DNA from: CALBPI01 sp038524795
GTDB lineage: Bacteria; Pseudomonadota; Gammaproteobacteria; Steroidobacterales; Woeseiaceae
DNA length: 64,000 nt
Assembly: GCA_038524795.1 (NCBI GenBank)
Contig: JBCBIJ010000002.1
Location: 186,001 to 250,000, forward strand
Direction of reading: 5' to 3'
This document shows, in pieces, positions 15,930 to 25,206 of this stretch. Under the pieces are notes generated by a model. That model did not search any database, had not been told where the DNA came from, and worked only from the letters and a program-made list of their open reading frames with translations. Position numbers and translations under genes: made by a program. Numbering within the stretch: position 1 is the stretch's first letter; each line of letters opens with the position of its first letter.

Positions 15930-17205
15930 TCGGATCGTCAGCGCGCTCGAGATCAGCAGGCAGGTGCACACCCGCGCGCCAGTAGTGCCAGGTGCTCCAG
16001 ACGCCAACGAGTACCAGTGAGAGCAGCGCGTAGCGCATGCTGTCGGCACCAAAGCGATCTGCCAGCAGGTCCGAGATGAAGCCCGTAACGGGCGGCCCCA
16101 GCCCCAGGCCGATCATGTTGATGACCAGCAGCAGCACCGCAGCCGCGACGCCTCGCATGCGCAGATTCACGATGCTCTGCGTCTGCGCGAACGTGGTGGC
16201 CTGGTAGAAGTTGCTCAGAAACGCGGGGACGATGAACACGAGCAACGCCATGCGCACGTCAGCGACGAGATAAACGGCAACGCTGAACGGCAGGCTGACG
16301 AGACCGGCAACAGCGTTGGTCCACAAGCGCCAGCGCGCATCCACGTTGCCAAAGCGATCGGCGAAGAATCCGCCCGCGAAAATGCCAGCACCCCCCGCGA
16401 GGCCCAGGATGAGGCCCAGCCATAAGCCGATTTCACTCGAACTCATGCCGTGTGTGCGCGTCAAAAACGTCGGAAAGAACGTGGCCACGCTGTAGCCAGC
16501 GAAGGCCGCCAGCGAAGCACCAAACGACGCATGCACAAAGGAACGCCGGCGCATGAGAAAGCGCGCAGTCTCGGCCACGGGCGGCCGATGTGTCGCCGTA
16601 CGGCCCTGCTCGGAGAGCCCACGGGGCGGCTCCCAAACGGTGAGCCAGAAGACGATGGCGAGCACAACACCGGGCAAGCCCACGATGAGAAATGCGAGTC
16701 GCCAGCCGTAAAGCTCATCGATGAGACCACCGACGAACAAGCCGAACATGATGCCCAGCGAAATACCCAGCGAGTACACGCCGAGTGCTGTCGCCCGCTT
16801 CGACGGCGGGAAGTAATCCGATATCAGCGAGTGCGCGGGCGGGCTACAGCCGGCCTCGCCGACACCGACACCAATGCGAGCCAGTGCAAGCTGAGCAAAG
16901 TTCTGCGCCATCCCGCAGAGTGCTGTCATGCCACTCCAGATGAGCAAGGCCAGTGAAATGAGCTTCACACGGCTGCCCCGGTCGGCAAGCGTCGCGATGG
17001 GAATACCGAGCGTCGAGTAAAACAGGGCAAAGAACGCGCCCGCCAGCAGCCCGCCTTGCCAGTCGGCAATGTCGAGCTCGGCCTGAATCGACGGCAGCAG
17101 GATCGAAATGATCTGGCGGTCGATAAAATTCAGCGTGTAGACGACGACAAGCATCGCCAACGCGTAGTAGGCGCGTGGGTCCACGCGTTGGCCGTTGTCC
17201 GCCAT
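15925..17205 (-). CDS. Spinster-type MFS transporter
   Basis: 426 aa with 12 predicted membrane helices. N-terminal ALAMLVVVYTLNFIDRQIIS, the ADRGSR loop-2/3 MFS motif, IGVGVGEAGCSPPAHSLISD (about 111-130) and YGWRLAFLIVGLPG are the hallmarks of the proteobacterial spinster-like group often annotated as sugar/hexuronate or lipid-like transporters. No catabolic neighbours indicate the substrate. Start ATG 17205. Confidence 0.85.
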   Translation of the reverse strand: MADNGQRVDPRAYYALAMLVVVYTLNFIDRQIISILLPSIQAELDIADWQGGLLAGAFFALFYSTLGIPIATLADRGSRVKLISLALLIWSGMTALCGMAQNFAQLALARIGVGVGEAGCSPPAHSLISDYFPPSKRATALGVYSLGISLGIMFGLFVGGLIDELYGWRLAFLIVGLPGVVLAIVFWLTVWEPPRGLSEQGRTATHRPPVAETARFLMRRRSFVHASFGASLAAFAGYSVATFFPTFLTRTHGMSSSEIGLWLGLILGLAGGAGIFAGGFFADRFGNVDARWRLWTNAVAGLVSLPFSVAVYLVADVRMALLVFIVPAFLSNFYQATTFAQTQSIVNLRMRGVAAAVLLLVINMIGLGLGPPVTGFISDLLADRFGADSMRYALLSLVLVGVWSTWHYWRAGVHLPADLERADDPN

Positions 17206-17266
17206 TGTCCCCCCAGGTCAGGCTACACGATGCCGACCCGAAGGCTGCGTCACCGCGCGCGGCGCG

Positions 17267-19096
17267 TCAACCGGATTTTGCGATTCGCGACGCGCGCTTG
17301 CGTTCGGACTCGGTCAGGAGTTTCTTGCGCAGCCGAATGCTCGAGGGCGTGATCTCGACCAGTTCGTCGTCGTCGATGAACTCAAGCGCCTGCTCCAGCG
17401 ACAGGATGACCGGTGGTGTCAGCAACAGGTTCTCGTCGGAACCCGCGGCACGAATATTCGTGAGCTGCTTGGCCTTGGTCGGGTTCACAGGCAGATCGTT
17501 GGAACGACTGTGGATGCCCACAATCATGCCCTCGTAAACGGGCTCGCCGTGCGACACGAACATACGACCGCGCTCCTGCAGGTTGAACAGCGCGTAGGCG
17601 AGCGCCTTGCCCGCAATGTTGGACACGAGCACGCCGTTGTTTCGCTGCGCGATGGTTCCCGATAACGTGGGGCCGTAGTCGTCAAACACGTGATAAATAA
17701 GTCCGGTGCCCGCCGTCGCGCTGAGGTACTCGGTACGAAACCCGATCAGCCCGCGCGCGGGAATACGGTACTCCAGCCGCACGCGTCCGCGCTGCTCCGC
17801 GCTCATGGCGCGCAGCTCGCCCTTGCGGTCGGCGAGCCGTGTCATGACAGCACCCTGATAGTCTTCGTCAAAGTCGACAGTCAGCAGCTCGAACGGTTCC
17901 ATCGGAACACCGTCGCGCTCAATCGTGATCACCTCGGGTCGCGACACAGCCAGCTCGTAGCCCTCACGGCGCATCGTCTCGATCAGAACCGAGAGATGCA
18001 GCTCACCGCGCCCCGAGACGCGAAACTTGTCAGGGTCGTCGAGCGGTTCCACGCGCAGCGCCACGTTGTGCTTGAGCTCCTGCTCAAGACGCTCGCCAAT
18101 CTGACGACTCGTTAGGTACTTGCCGTCCTGCCCCGCGAACGGTGACTTGTTGACCTGAAAGGTCATGCTGATTGTGGGCTCGTCGACCGTCAGCGGCGGC
18201 AATGCCTCCGGTTCACCACGCGCGCACAGCGTGTCAGAGATATCGAGCGGATCGATGCCAGAGAATGCGACGATATCGCCCGCCTCTGCCTCGGACGCCC
18301 GGATACGTTCGAGGCCGCTGAAGCCGTAGAGCTCAAGCACACGACCGTTGCGCGTCTTGCCATCGGCACCAACGACCGTCACGGCCTCGTTCTCGGACAC
18401 ACGCCCGCGTGTAACACGACCGACCCCGATGACCCCAACGTAGGGGTCGTAGTCGAGGCTCGACACCTGGAGCTGCAGCGGACCGTCTCGGCTCACCTCG
18501 GGTGCCGGCACGTGTTTCGTGATGGCTTCGATAAGCGGCGTCATGTCGCCCTCGCGTACGCTGTCGTCCTCGGACGCGTAGCCCGCGAGCGCGCTGGCAT
18601 AGATGACGGGGAAGTCGAGCTGCGCGTCGGTCGCGCCCAGTCGGTCAAACAGATCAAAGGTCTGGTCGAGCACCCAGTCGGGCCGGGCGCCATCGCGGTC
18701 AATTTTGTTGATCACCACGAGCGGTGTAAAACCGCGCGCAAAGGCCTTGGCCGTGACGAACCGCGTCTGCGGCATGGGCCCCTCAACGGCATCCACAAGC
18801 AATAGCACGCTGTCGACCATCGACAGCACGCGTTCGACTTCACCACCAAAATCAGCATGGCCTGGTGTGTCGACGATATTGATGCGCCAGTCGTCCCAGC
18901 GAATTGCCGTGTTCTTGGACAGGATCGTGATGCCACGTTCCCGCTCGAGATCGTTGGAGTCCATGACCCGGTCGGGGTGGTCAGCGCGCGCGTCAAGCGT
19001 GCCGGACTGGCGCAGAAGCTGGTCCACGAGTGTGGTCTTGCCGTGGTCGACATGCGCGATGATCGCGATGTTGCGAAGCGTATCGGGTGTATTCAT
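17267..19096 (-). CDS. typA: Ribosome-associated translational GTPase TypA/BipA
   Basis: 609 aa from ATG 19096 (E. coli BipA 607). G1 loop AHVDHGKTTLVDQLL, switch-I region ERERGITILSKNTA, G3 DTPGHADFG, G4 NKIDRDGARP; then the domain II/III elongation-factor folds and the BipA-specific C-terminal domain (PARGLIGFRTEYLSATAGTG). BipA assists large-subunit assembly at low temperature or stress. Upstream minus-strand TATACT (19153-19148) gives a leader of about 45 nt. An ATG at 19156 lies upstream of this -10 and is rejected. Confidence 0.97.
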   Translation of the reverse strand: MNTPDTLRNIAIIAHVDHGKTTLVDQLLRQSGTLDARADHPDRVMDSNDLERERGITILSKNTAIRWDDWRINIVDTPGHADFGGEVERVLSMVDSVLLLVDAVEGPMPQTRFVTAKAFARGFTPLVVINKIDRDGARPDWVLDQTFDLFDRLGATDAQLDFPVIYASALAGYASEDDSVREGDMTPLIEAITKHVPAPEVSRDGPLQLQVSSLDYDPYVGVIGVGRVTRGRVSENEAVTVVGADGKTRNGRVLELYGFSGLERIRASEAEAGDIVAFSGIDPLDISDTLCARGEPEALPPLTVDEPTISMTFQVNKSPFAGQDGKYLTSRQIGERLEQELKHNVALRVEPLDDPDKFRVSGRGELHLSVLIETMRREGYELAVSRPEVITIERDGVPMEPFELLTVDFDEDYQGAVMTRLADRKGELRAMSAEQRGRVRLEYRIPARGLIGFRTEYLSATAGTGLIYHVFDDYGPTLSGTIAQRNNGVLVSNIAGKALAYALFNLQERGRMFVSHGEPVYEGMIVGIHSRSNDLPVNPTKAKQLTNIRAAGSDENLLLTPPVILSLEQALEFIDDDELVEITPSSIRLRKKLLTESERKRASRIAKSG

Positions 19097-19147
19097 GGGC
19101 TGATTTTCGGGACAGGGGGGATCGGCACCGGGCGGGGCCGCGGCGCG

Positions 19148-19153
19148 AGTATA
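19148..19153 (-). promoter_or_regulatory. Candidate -10 box (TATACT) for typA
   Basis: Minus-strand TATACT about 52 bp upstream of the typA ATG, in the context GTATACTCGCG very similar to other -10 candidates here. Confidence 0.4.
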
Positions 19154-19182
19154 CAAGGCGCGGGGTCAGGCCGCGCGCCCAA

Positions 19183-20952
19183 TCAGTGGGCGCAGGCGAC
19201 CTCTGCGGCGCGGCAGTCGAGCAGCGTCGGCCCAATCGCGGCCGCGTCTGGTCGCCGCGGGTCCGCCGCGCCGCGGAACCAGGTACCGTCCCAGACCACA
19301 GTCTGCGCGCTGCCCATCGTGCGGCGACGCTCGTCCACATCGTGGCCAAGGTTGCGCAGCAGCGACACGGTATCGGGGCTGAACCCCGCCTCCAGGAACA
19401 GTCGGTCGGGCAGCCACTGGTGGTGGAACCGAGGCGCCGCGACGGCATCGGCCGGCGACATACCGTGGTCGACGAGATTGACGATGATCTGCAGTACCGT
19501 CGTTATAATGCGGCTACCGCCCGGGCTGCCGGTCGCGATCCAGGGCTTGCCGTCCTTAAAGACAAATGTGGGCGTCATCGATGACAACGGCCGCTTGCCA
19601 GGCTCGATGGCATTGGCGTCGCCGCCCAGAAGCCCGTAGCCGTTGGGCGCACCCGGTTTGGCCGAGAAGTCGTCCATCTCGTTGTTGAGCAGGAAGCCCG
19701 CACCGGGGATCGTGATCCCGCTGCCGTAGGAGAAATTCAACGTGTAGGTATTCACGACGGCGTTGCCCGCTGCGTCCATGACCCCGTAGTGCGTGGTGTC
19801 CGGGCTCTCATAGCCGGGATCGACACCGGGCAGGACTTCACGCGAATCACGTGCCGCGTTGGGATCAATGGCTTCGGCGATCGTTGCGGCGTAACGCTTG
19901 TCTGCCAGCCAGGCGATGGGCGCTTCCCAATAGTCGGGGTCGCCAAGGTGGCGGCTGCGATCGGCGTACGCCTGACGCATGGCTTCGGTCATGAGATGGA
20001 TCGTGCGTGCGCTGCCAAAACCCGACTCGGCAATGTCAAAGCGCTCCAGCACGTTGAGCATCTGCACGAGCAGCACACCGCCCGAGCTCGGCGGCGGCAT
20101 CGAGACGATTTTCAGGCCGCGGTAGCTGCCGACGACAGGCTCGCGTTCAACGGCCCGATACCGCGCCAGATCTTCGTGCGTGATAAGGCCATCGTTGTCG
20201 ATCATTGCGGCCACGATCAGATCGGCGATGGGGCCCTTGTAGAAGGCATCTGGGCCGTCTTCGGCGATGCGACGCAGGGTCTTGGCAAGTTCGGGCTGGC
20301 GCAGCACCTCGCCGGACGCGTAGGGCTCGCCGCCCTCTTTGTAAAAGGTCTCCAGCGTGGCAGGATCGCGACCCAGCCATTTCTGGCGCCGCGACAGGGC
20401 CGTCGCAAGGTCGGGGCTGACTCGCATCCCCGCTTCGGCCACGGCGATCGCCGGCGCCAATGCCTCCGGCCAGGACATCGTTCCGTAGCGCGTCAACGCA
20501 TGATGCATGCCCGCCACGGTGCCCGGCACGCCCGCCGAGCGATAAGAGAATCGCGCGAGCTGATTGTCAACGTCACCATTCTCATCGAGAAACACGTCGC
20601 GGCCGGCAGCCAATGGCGCCGCCTCGCGGTAATCAATTGCGATGGTGCGATCTTCCTCAGCCAGGTAGACCATCATGAAACCGCCGCCACCGATGTTGCC
20701 GGCGCGCGGCAGCGTGACGGCCAGCGTCATGCCTACGGCTACGGCCGCGTCCACCGCATTGCCACCGTCCGCAAGCACGGCCGCGCCCACCTCAGCGGCG
20801 ATGGCATTCTGTACCGCGACCATACCTCGGGCGTCAACGGTCGCATGGCGACGCGCGCCGTAATCGATAATGGCAGCCGGCTGCTGGGCCACCGCGGTCG
20901 CGGTGCTCGCAACGACGGCGAGAATCACCACTATTTTCGCTATGTTTTTCAT
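19183..20952 (-). CDS. ggt: Gamma-glutamyltransferase (secreted, self-processing)
   Basis: 589 aa from ATG 20952; an in-frame ATG at 20967 overlaps the upstream gene. Signal peptide at the N-terminus (MKNIAKIVVILAVVASTATA then VAQQ), so periplasmic. Ntn hydrolase: the precursor autocleaves before the Thr of DTTHYGVMDAAGN, separating large and small subunits. Other conserved segments are NIGGGGFMMVYLAE, DYREAAP, PPSSGGVLL and TGSPGGSRIITTV. It hydrolyses or transfers the gamma-glutamyl group of glutathione. ATG begins 4 bp after the stop of the reductase gene, so the two form an operon. Confidence 0.95.
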   Translation of the reverse strand: MKNIAKIVVILAVVASTATAVAQQPAAIIDYGARRHATVDARGMVAVQNAIAAEVGAAVLADGGNAVDAAVAVGMTLAVTLPRAGNIGGGGFMMVYLAEEDRTIAIDYREAAPLAAGRDVFLDENGDVDNQLARFSYRSAGVPGTVAGMHHALTRYGTMSWPEALAPAIAVAEAGMRVSPDLATALSRRQKWLGRDPATLETFYKEGGEPYASGEVLRQPELAKTLRRIAEDGPDAFYKGPIADLIVAAMIDNDGLITHEDLARYRAVEREPVVGSYRGLKIVSMPPPSSGGVLLVQMLNVLERFDIAESGFGSARTIHLMTEAMRQAYADRSRHLGDPDYWEAPIAWLADKRYAATIAEAIDPNAARDSREVLPGVDPGYESPDTTHYGVMDAAGNAVVNTYTLNFSYGSGITIPGAGFLLNNEMDDFSAKPGAPNGYGLLGGDANAIEPGKRPLSSMTPTFVFKDGKPWIATGSPGGSRIITTVLQIIVNLVDHGMSPADAVAAPRFHHQWLPDRLFLEAGFSPDTVSLLRNLGHDVDERRRTMGSAQTVVWDGTWFRGAADPRRPDAAAIGPTLLDCRAAEVACAH

Positions 20953-20956
20953 TGAT

Positions 20957-21979
20957 TTAATCAGCAATCTTCACAATCTGCTTGCCGAAATTTTGACCCG
21001 ACATGAGGCCCATGAAGGCTGCAGGCGCCTGCTCCAAACCATCGGCGACGCTCTCGCGGTACTCGAGCTTGCCCGCTGCCAGCCACTCGCGGCACTGCTG
21101 GTCCCAGGCCGGCGCGTGCTCAAGGTGGTTCGAAACGATAAAGCCCTCCATGCGCACGCTGCGCCCGATCAGGGCCGTCATACCGCGCGGCCCCGGCGGC
21201 ATTTCTTCGGGGCGCGCATTGTAGTTGGCGATCATGCCGCACAGGGCAATGCGACCGAACGGCGCCATATTCCAAATCGCGGCTTCGAGCATGTCGCCGC
21301 CGACGTTCTCGAAGTTGACGTCGATGCCTTTGGGAAAGGCCTTGTGCACGGCCGCATGAACCGAGTCGACAGTCTTGTAATTGAAGGCCACATCAAACCC
21401 GAGCGAGTCGCGCAACCAGGCCACCTTGTCGTCGCTGCCCGCGCTGCCCACGACGTAGCAGCCCTGGTTTCTGGCGATCTGGCCCACGACAGACCCGACG
21501 GCGCCCGAAGCTGCCGACACCAGTACCGCATCGCCGGGCTTGCAGGCACCGATGACATTGAGGCCGACCCAGGCGGTGAGACCCGGCATTCCCAGGATGC
21601 CGAGGTGGTAGGACAGCGGCAGATCGCCGGCGACGACGGGCCGAAGCGCACGACCGTCGGCAATCGAGTATTGCTCCCAGCCGAGCATGCCCATCACAGT
21701 GTCACCCTCGGCATAGCCTTCCGCGCGACTGGCCACCACCTCGCCGACGACGCCGCCCTGAAGCGGTGCACCGACCTCGAAGGGCGGCACATAGCTCTTC
21801 ACATCGTTCATACGACCGCGCATGTACGGGTCGACAGAAAGGAATCGGTTGCGAACGAGGACTTCGCCGTCGCCGGGTTCGCCCACGGGCTGCTCGTCAA
21901 AGTCGAAGACGTCATCGGTAGCGGGGCCGACAGGACGTTGCTTCAGCAGTACACGGTGATTGGTCTGGCTCATAGTCAT
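20957..21979 (-). CDS. NADP-dependent medium-chain reductase (CurA / leukotriene B4 dehydrogenase-like)
   Basis: About 340 aa from ATG 21979 (or 338 from 21973). Zinc-free MDR family: RFLSVDPYMRGRMND near residue 46, PLQGGVVGEVVAS, then the Rossmann motif VSAASGAVGSVVGQIA, and ENVGGDMLEAA in the nucleotide-binding half. Members reduce alpha,beta-unsaturated ketones or aldehydes (prostaglandin reductase, CurA, YncB); the substrate here is unknown, and pairing with ggt suggests electrophile or glutathione-conjugate handling only as speculation. Divergent from the TSUP gene through a shared palindromic -10. Confidence 0.88.
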   Translation of the reverse strand: MTMSQTNHRVLLKQRPVGPATDDVFDFDEQPVGEPGDGEVLVRNRFLSVDPYMRGRMNDVKSYVPPFEVGAPLQGGVVGEVVASRAEGYAEGDTVMGMLGWEQYSIADGRALRPVVAGDLPLSYHLGILGMPGLTAWVGLNVIGACKPGDAVLVSAASGAVGSVVGQIARNQGCYVVGSAGSDDKVAWLRDSLGFDVAFNYKTVDSVHAAVHKAFPKGIDVNFENVGGDMLEAAIWNMAPFGRIALCGMIANYNARPEEMPPGPRGMTALIGRSVRMEGFIVSNHLEHAPAWDQQCREWLAAGKLEYRESVADGLEQAPAAFMGLMSGQNFGKQIVKIAD

Positions 21980-22005
21980 GTGTGCACGTGAGAAAACGGG
22001 CCGAC

Positions 22006-22013
22006 AGTATACT
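22006..22013. promoter_or_regulatory. Palindromic -10 element AGTATACT shared by curA-like and TSUP genes
   Basis: AGTATACT gives TATACT on both strands. Predicted starts lie about 20-26 nt (minus) and 19 nt (plus) from the respective start codons. Same octamer and geometry as at 15232-15239. Confidence 0.5.
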
Positions 22014-22038
22014 GGACGCCCCTTGCCTCCGACGTCGC

Positions 22039-22851
22039 ATGCCCATTGACACGCTGATTTCGTTTGCCCCACTGCTAGGCGCAGGACTCGCCGCGGGACT
22101 CGTGGCCGGACTCCTTGGGGTGGGTGGCGGGATCGTCATGGTCCCGATTCTGAGCCTGGTCCTTCCTGCCATGGGTGCTGACGAAGGCGTGTCGATGCAC
22201 ATGGCGGTCGCCAGTTCACTGGCTGTCATCGTGGTCACATCGCTGGTCTCCGCGCGGGCGCACGCGACGCGCGGCGGTGTCGATGCGGATACGGCGAGGC
22301 TCTGGGCGCTGCCCATTGCCGCGGGCGCGCTTGCCGGTGCGCTTGCGGCGCGTTACCTATCAGGAGATGCGCTTCGTGTGTTGTTCGGGGTCCTGGCCGC
22401 CGCCGTGGGAACCCGCTTTTTGCTTGGACGGCCGACGCCCGACGCCAGCCTGCGCTGGTCCACGACCGTACGCCGGATCGCGGCGACAGGCATCGGCGTC
22501 CTATCCGCCTGGCTTGGTATCGGTGGCGGCACGTTCGCCGTTCCCGTCCTGCACGGCGTCGGACTGCCCATGCACCGCGCTGTTGGAACAGCCGCACTGC
22601 TTGGGTTTTTCGTGGCACTGCCAGGCGCCATCGGATTCGCAGTCAGCGGGCTCGATACCGAGGGCCGCCTCGCGAACAGTGTGGGCTATCTACATCTGCC
22701 CGCCGTGCTCGCGCTGGCCGCTGGCGCCGTGATACTGGTGCCCGTGGGCGCACGTCTTGCGCACGCGCTGCCACAAGGGAAGCTGCGGCGCGTCTTCGGC
22801 GTTTTTCTGCTGCTGGCGGCGGCCCGTATGATGTCAAAAGTCCTGGCTTGA
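22039..22851 (+). CDS. TSUP-family (TauE/SafE) membrane permease
   Basis: 270 aa from ATG 22039. Two homologous halves, each with a glycine-rich motif: LVAGLLGVGGGIVMVPIL near residue 22 and LSAWLGIGGGTFAVPVL near residue 155, the signature of the sulfite exporter TauE/SafE family (eight-helix topology). Members move sulfite, sulfoacetate or related anions. Nothing adjacent fixes the substrate. An in-frame ATG at 21982 lies upstream of the -10 element and is rejected. Confidence 0.9.
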   Translation: MPIDTLISFAPLLGAGLAAGLVAGLLGVGGGIVMVPILSLVLPAMGADEGVSMHMAVASSLAVIVVTSLVSARAHATRGGVDADTARLWALPIAAGALAGALAARYLSGDALRVLFGVLAAAVGTRFLLGRPTPDASLRWSTTVRRIAATGIGVLSAWLGIGGGTFAVPVLHGVGLPMHRAVGTAALLGFFVALPGAIGFAVSGLDTEGRLANSVGYLHLPAVLALAAGAVILVPVGARLAHALPQGKLRRVFGVFLLLAAARMMSKVLA

Positions 22852-23015
22852 TGGCTGCGGCACCAGGGGCCGCCTGATACACTCGCCGCGGCGAAAGCGG
22901 TGCGTATTTCCGCCCTTTTTGCCACATTGGTGTGATATCCGGCGACATCGCCGGGTCATCGATTCGTGACGGGAACGCCTAAGGGGACAGGTATGCCGGG
23001 TACGGAGCACTCGCA

Positions 23016-23816
23016 ATGACAGTTAGCGCACAAGCGAAGACCGCGTTCACCGCGCCCTGGTCGCCGGAACTTGCGGCTGCTATTGAGCAGCAGCAAGGCA
23101 ATTACCGGTTGCGCCTGGCACGCCCGGATGAACTCGACGCCGTATTCAATCTGCGTTTCCGCGTCTTCAACCTAGAACTCGACGAGGGCCTCGAAGCCGC
23201 GTATGCGACCGAGCGCGACGAGGACGGATTCGACCGGCAGTGCCACCACCTGCTTGTCGAGGCACTCGACACGGGCCACATCGTTGGCACTTACCGAATG
23301 CAGAGTCGCGCGATGGCCCAGGCCGGCGCTGGCTTCTACTCTGCTGCGGAGTTCGATATTGAAGCGCTGGGCGATACGGTCCTAAGCCGATCCGTCGAGC
23401 TGGGACGTGCTTGTATCGAGATCGAGCACCGCAATACACGCGTACTGTTCTTACTCTGGCGCGGACTCGCCGCCTACATGCTAGCCGGCGATCACCGCTG
23501 GTTCTTCGGCTGCTGCTCGCTGACGAGCCAGGACCCGCTTGAGGGCCACCGACTGCACCGCAAACTGCGCGACTCGGACATGCTGGACCCGAAACACGAC
23601 GTCAGCGTGCAACCCGACTACCGCTGCGACGGCGCCGACGACGGCGGCAAGGCGCCAAAGCTGCCGAAGCTTATGCGCCTGTACCTCGCCTATGGCGCCC
23701 GCATCGCTTCAGGGCCCGCCCTCGACGCCGAATTCGGCACAGTCGACTACTTGGCGCTGTTCGACCTCGAGACCCTCAGTGAACAGCACCGGCGGATGTT
23801 TCTGGAGCCCGTCTGA
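23016..23816 (+). CDS. OlsB-like GNAT N-acyltransferase
   Basis: 266 aa. Acyl-ACP-dependent N-acyltransferase fold: LRLARPDELDAVFNLRFRVF (about 32-51), DEDGFDRQCHHLLVEALDTG (about 68-87), VGTYRMQSR, then SRSVELGRACIEIEHRN (about 124-140) resembling the OlsB 'ElGRscV...yR' motif. OlsB forms lyso-ornithine lipid from ornithine and 3-hydroxyacyl-ACP. The very next gene is a PlsC-type acyltransferase, the expected OlsA partner. An alternative is the exosortase-associated acyltransferase family, since a PEP-CTERM protein occurs in the window, but its own gene context is lipid-related. Head gene of a six-gene operon. Confidence 0.78.
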   Translation: MTVSAQAKTAFTAPWSPELAAAIEQQQGNYRLRLARPDELDAVFNLRFRVFNLELDEGLEAAYATERDEDGFDRQCHHLLVEALDTGHIVGTYRMQSRAMAQAGAGFYSAAEFDIEALGDTVLSRSVELGRACIEIEHRNTRVLFLLWRGLAAYMLAGDHRWFFGCCSLTSQDPLEGHRLHRKLRDSDMLDPKHDVSVQPDYRCDGADDGGKAPKLPKLMRLYLAYGARIASGPALDAEFGTVDYLALFDLETLSEQHRRMFLEPV

Positions 23817-23817
23817 C

Positions 23818-24663
23818 GTGAGTGCACCGGATTCGTTTGAGCCGAGCCTCTGGCGGCGCCTCGTGGCGCTGGTTCGCCTGGCGTTCATCTTGGCGGGTAC
23901 GCTCGTGGTTGCCGTATCGCTCGCGCTGCTGCGGCTCGTGACGTTCGGCACCTGGCGGCGACACGTGCGCAGCTTCTTTTTCTCGACCTGGTCGCGCCTC
24001 ATGATCGGCATCCTTGGAGGGCGCACCGAGGTGCACGGCACGCCGCCGCAGGCGCCGTTTTTTCTCGTGAGCAATCACCTGAGCTACCTCGACATCCTGG
24101 CGCTGGCGCAGGTGGCACCGACGGTGTTCGTATCGAAATCCGAAGTCGCATCGTGGCCCATCATTGGCACGCTCACGCGCTTGGCCGACACGCTCTACAT
24201 CCGGCGCGAGAAGAAAAGCGACATCCCGAAGACAAACGCGGCGATTGCCAACACGTACGCCCGCGGCGACAGCGTGGCGTTGTTCCCCGAGGGCACCAGC
24301 AGCGAATCAGACTTTGTTTTGCCCGTGCGTCCACCCCTGCTCGAGGTGGCAGCAAGCCACCGCATTCCCGTCTCCGTGGCGGCGCTCTACTTCGAAACCG
24401 AGAACGGCGACCCGCACGCGCACCGTGCGATTTGCTACTACGGCGATATGGTGTTCGCGAGCCACGTCTGGCGACTGCTGCACCTGCGCGGCTTCACGAT
24501 TACCATTCGGTTCGCGGATGACACAGTTCACGCCGAGGACCGAAAAACGCTGGCGCTCCAAGTGCAGCGCGCGATTTACACGCTCCAACTCCAAAACCCG
24601 CCCGCTGCCCACGTTCCTCGCGACATCATTGCAGCCGCTGATCCTGGGCTCGTAGAACCATGA
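23818..24663 (+). CDS. OlsA/PlsC-type 1-acyl-glycerol-3-phosphate (lyso-ornithine lipid) acyltransferase
   Basis: 281 aa from GTG 23818, one base after the OlsB-like stop. An N-terminal membrane helix (LAFILAGTLVVAVSLALLRL) precedes the catalytic NHLSYLD (HX4D) motif (about residue 83), SKSEVASWPIIGTL, and FPEGTSSESDFVLP, the acyltransferase motifs I-III. In an olsB-plsC pair this enzyme would O-acylate lyso-ornithine lipid; a general AGPAT role is possible. Ends in a 4-bp overlap with the next gene. Confidence 0.85.
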   Translation: MSAPDSFEPSLWRRLVALVRLAFILAGTLVVAVSLALLRLVTFGTWRRHVRSFFFSTWSRLMIGILGGRTEVHGTPPQAPFFLVSNHLSYLDILALAQVAPTVFVSKSEVASWPIIGTLTRLADTLYIRREKKSDIPKTNAAIANTYARGDSVALFPEGTSSESDFVLPVRPPLLEVAASHRIPVSVAALYFETENGDPHAHRAICYYGDMVFASHVWRLLHLRGFTITIRFADDTVHAEDRKTLALQVQRAIYTLQLQNPPAAHVPRDIIAAADPGLVEP

Positions 24664-25196
24664 CGACATCTTTTCCAAAACCTGCACTTGTTGCGCTCTG
24701 CGACGATAACGACCGCTGCCTGGCTGCACTGTCCGACCTCGTCGGTCAAATTGCAGGCGCAGCCTACAGCCGTCCCGTGACGCCTTGCGACGCCGGAATC
24801 GGTGCGCATGTGCGTCATGTCCTCGACCACTACGACGCGCTGTTGCAAGGCATCAAAACGGGTGTCGTGGACTACGACGCACGCGCACGTTGCCCCGAGA
24901 CTGAAACAGATGCCGACACGGCTCTGGATCGCATCGCATTTGCGCGCCATGCCGTCCGTGCACTCGCCGACACACCAGGAGACACGCCGCTGTCTGTGTG
25001 CCTCGACTGTGGCACGGGCGGAACGCGTCCGACGCCCTCCACGCTGGCCCGCGAACTGCAGTTCCTCGTAAGCCACACCGTGCACCACGACGCGCTCATC
25101 GCGGCCGCTGCGCGCACGCTGGGCGCGACCATGGAAGACGGCTTCGGCGTGGCACCGTCGACGCTCAAAGCAAACGCTTCGACCCAGGCCGGCTGA
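24660..25196 (+). CDS. DinB-like four-helix metal-binding protein
   Basis: 178 aa, start overlapping the acyltransferase stop by 4 bp. HVRHVLDHYDALL (about residues 43-55) and a C-terminal HTVHHDALI (about 140-148) place histidines as in the DinB/YfiT metal triad. Families of this fold include thiol-dependent transferases and hydrolases. Position inside a lipid operon suggests a modification step, but there is no direct evidence. Confidence 0.65.
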   Translation: MTTSFPKPALVALCDDNDRCLAALSDLVGQIAGAAYSRPVTPCDAGIGAHVRHVLDHYDALLQGIKTGVVDYDARARCPETETDADTALDRIAFARHAVRALADTPGDTPLSVCLDCGTGGTRPTPSTLARELQFLVSHTVHHDALIAAAARTLGATMEDGFGVAPSTLKANASTQAG

Positions 25197-25206
25197 CACG
25201 CCAACC

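Noticed and set aside
19789..20955. 388-residue open frame on plus, antisense to ggt
   Set aside because: Mirrors ggt codon positions; no motif, and the minus-strand frame carries all catalytic signatures.
22852..23015. Possible RNA gene or short ORF in the gap before the OlsB-like gene
   Set aside because: No tRNA-like cloverleaf, no T-run terminator, and the short frames lack a ribosome site; probably the operon leader.
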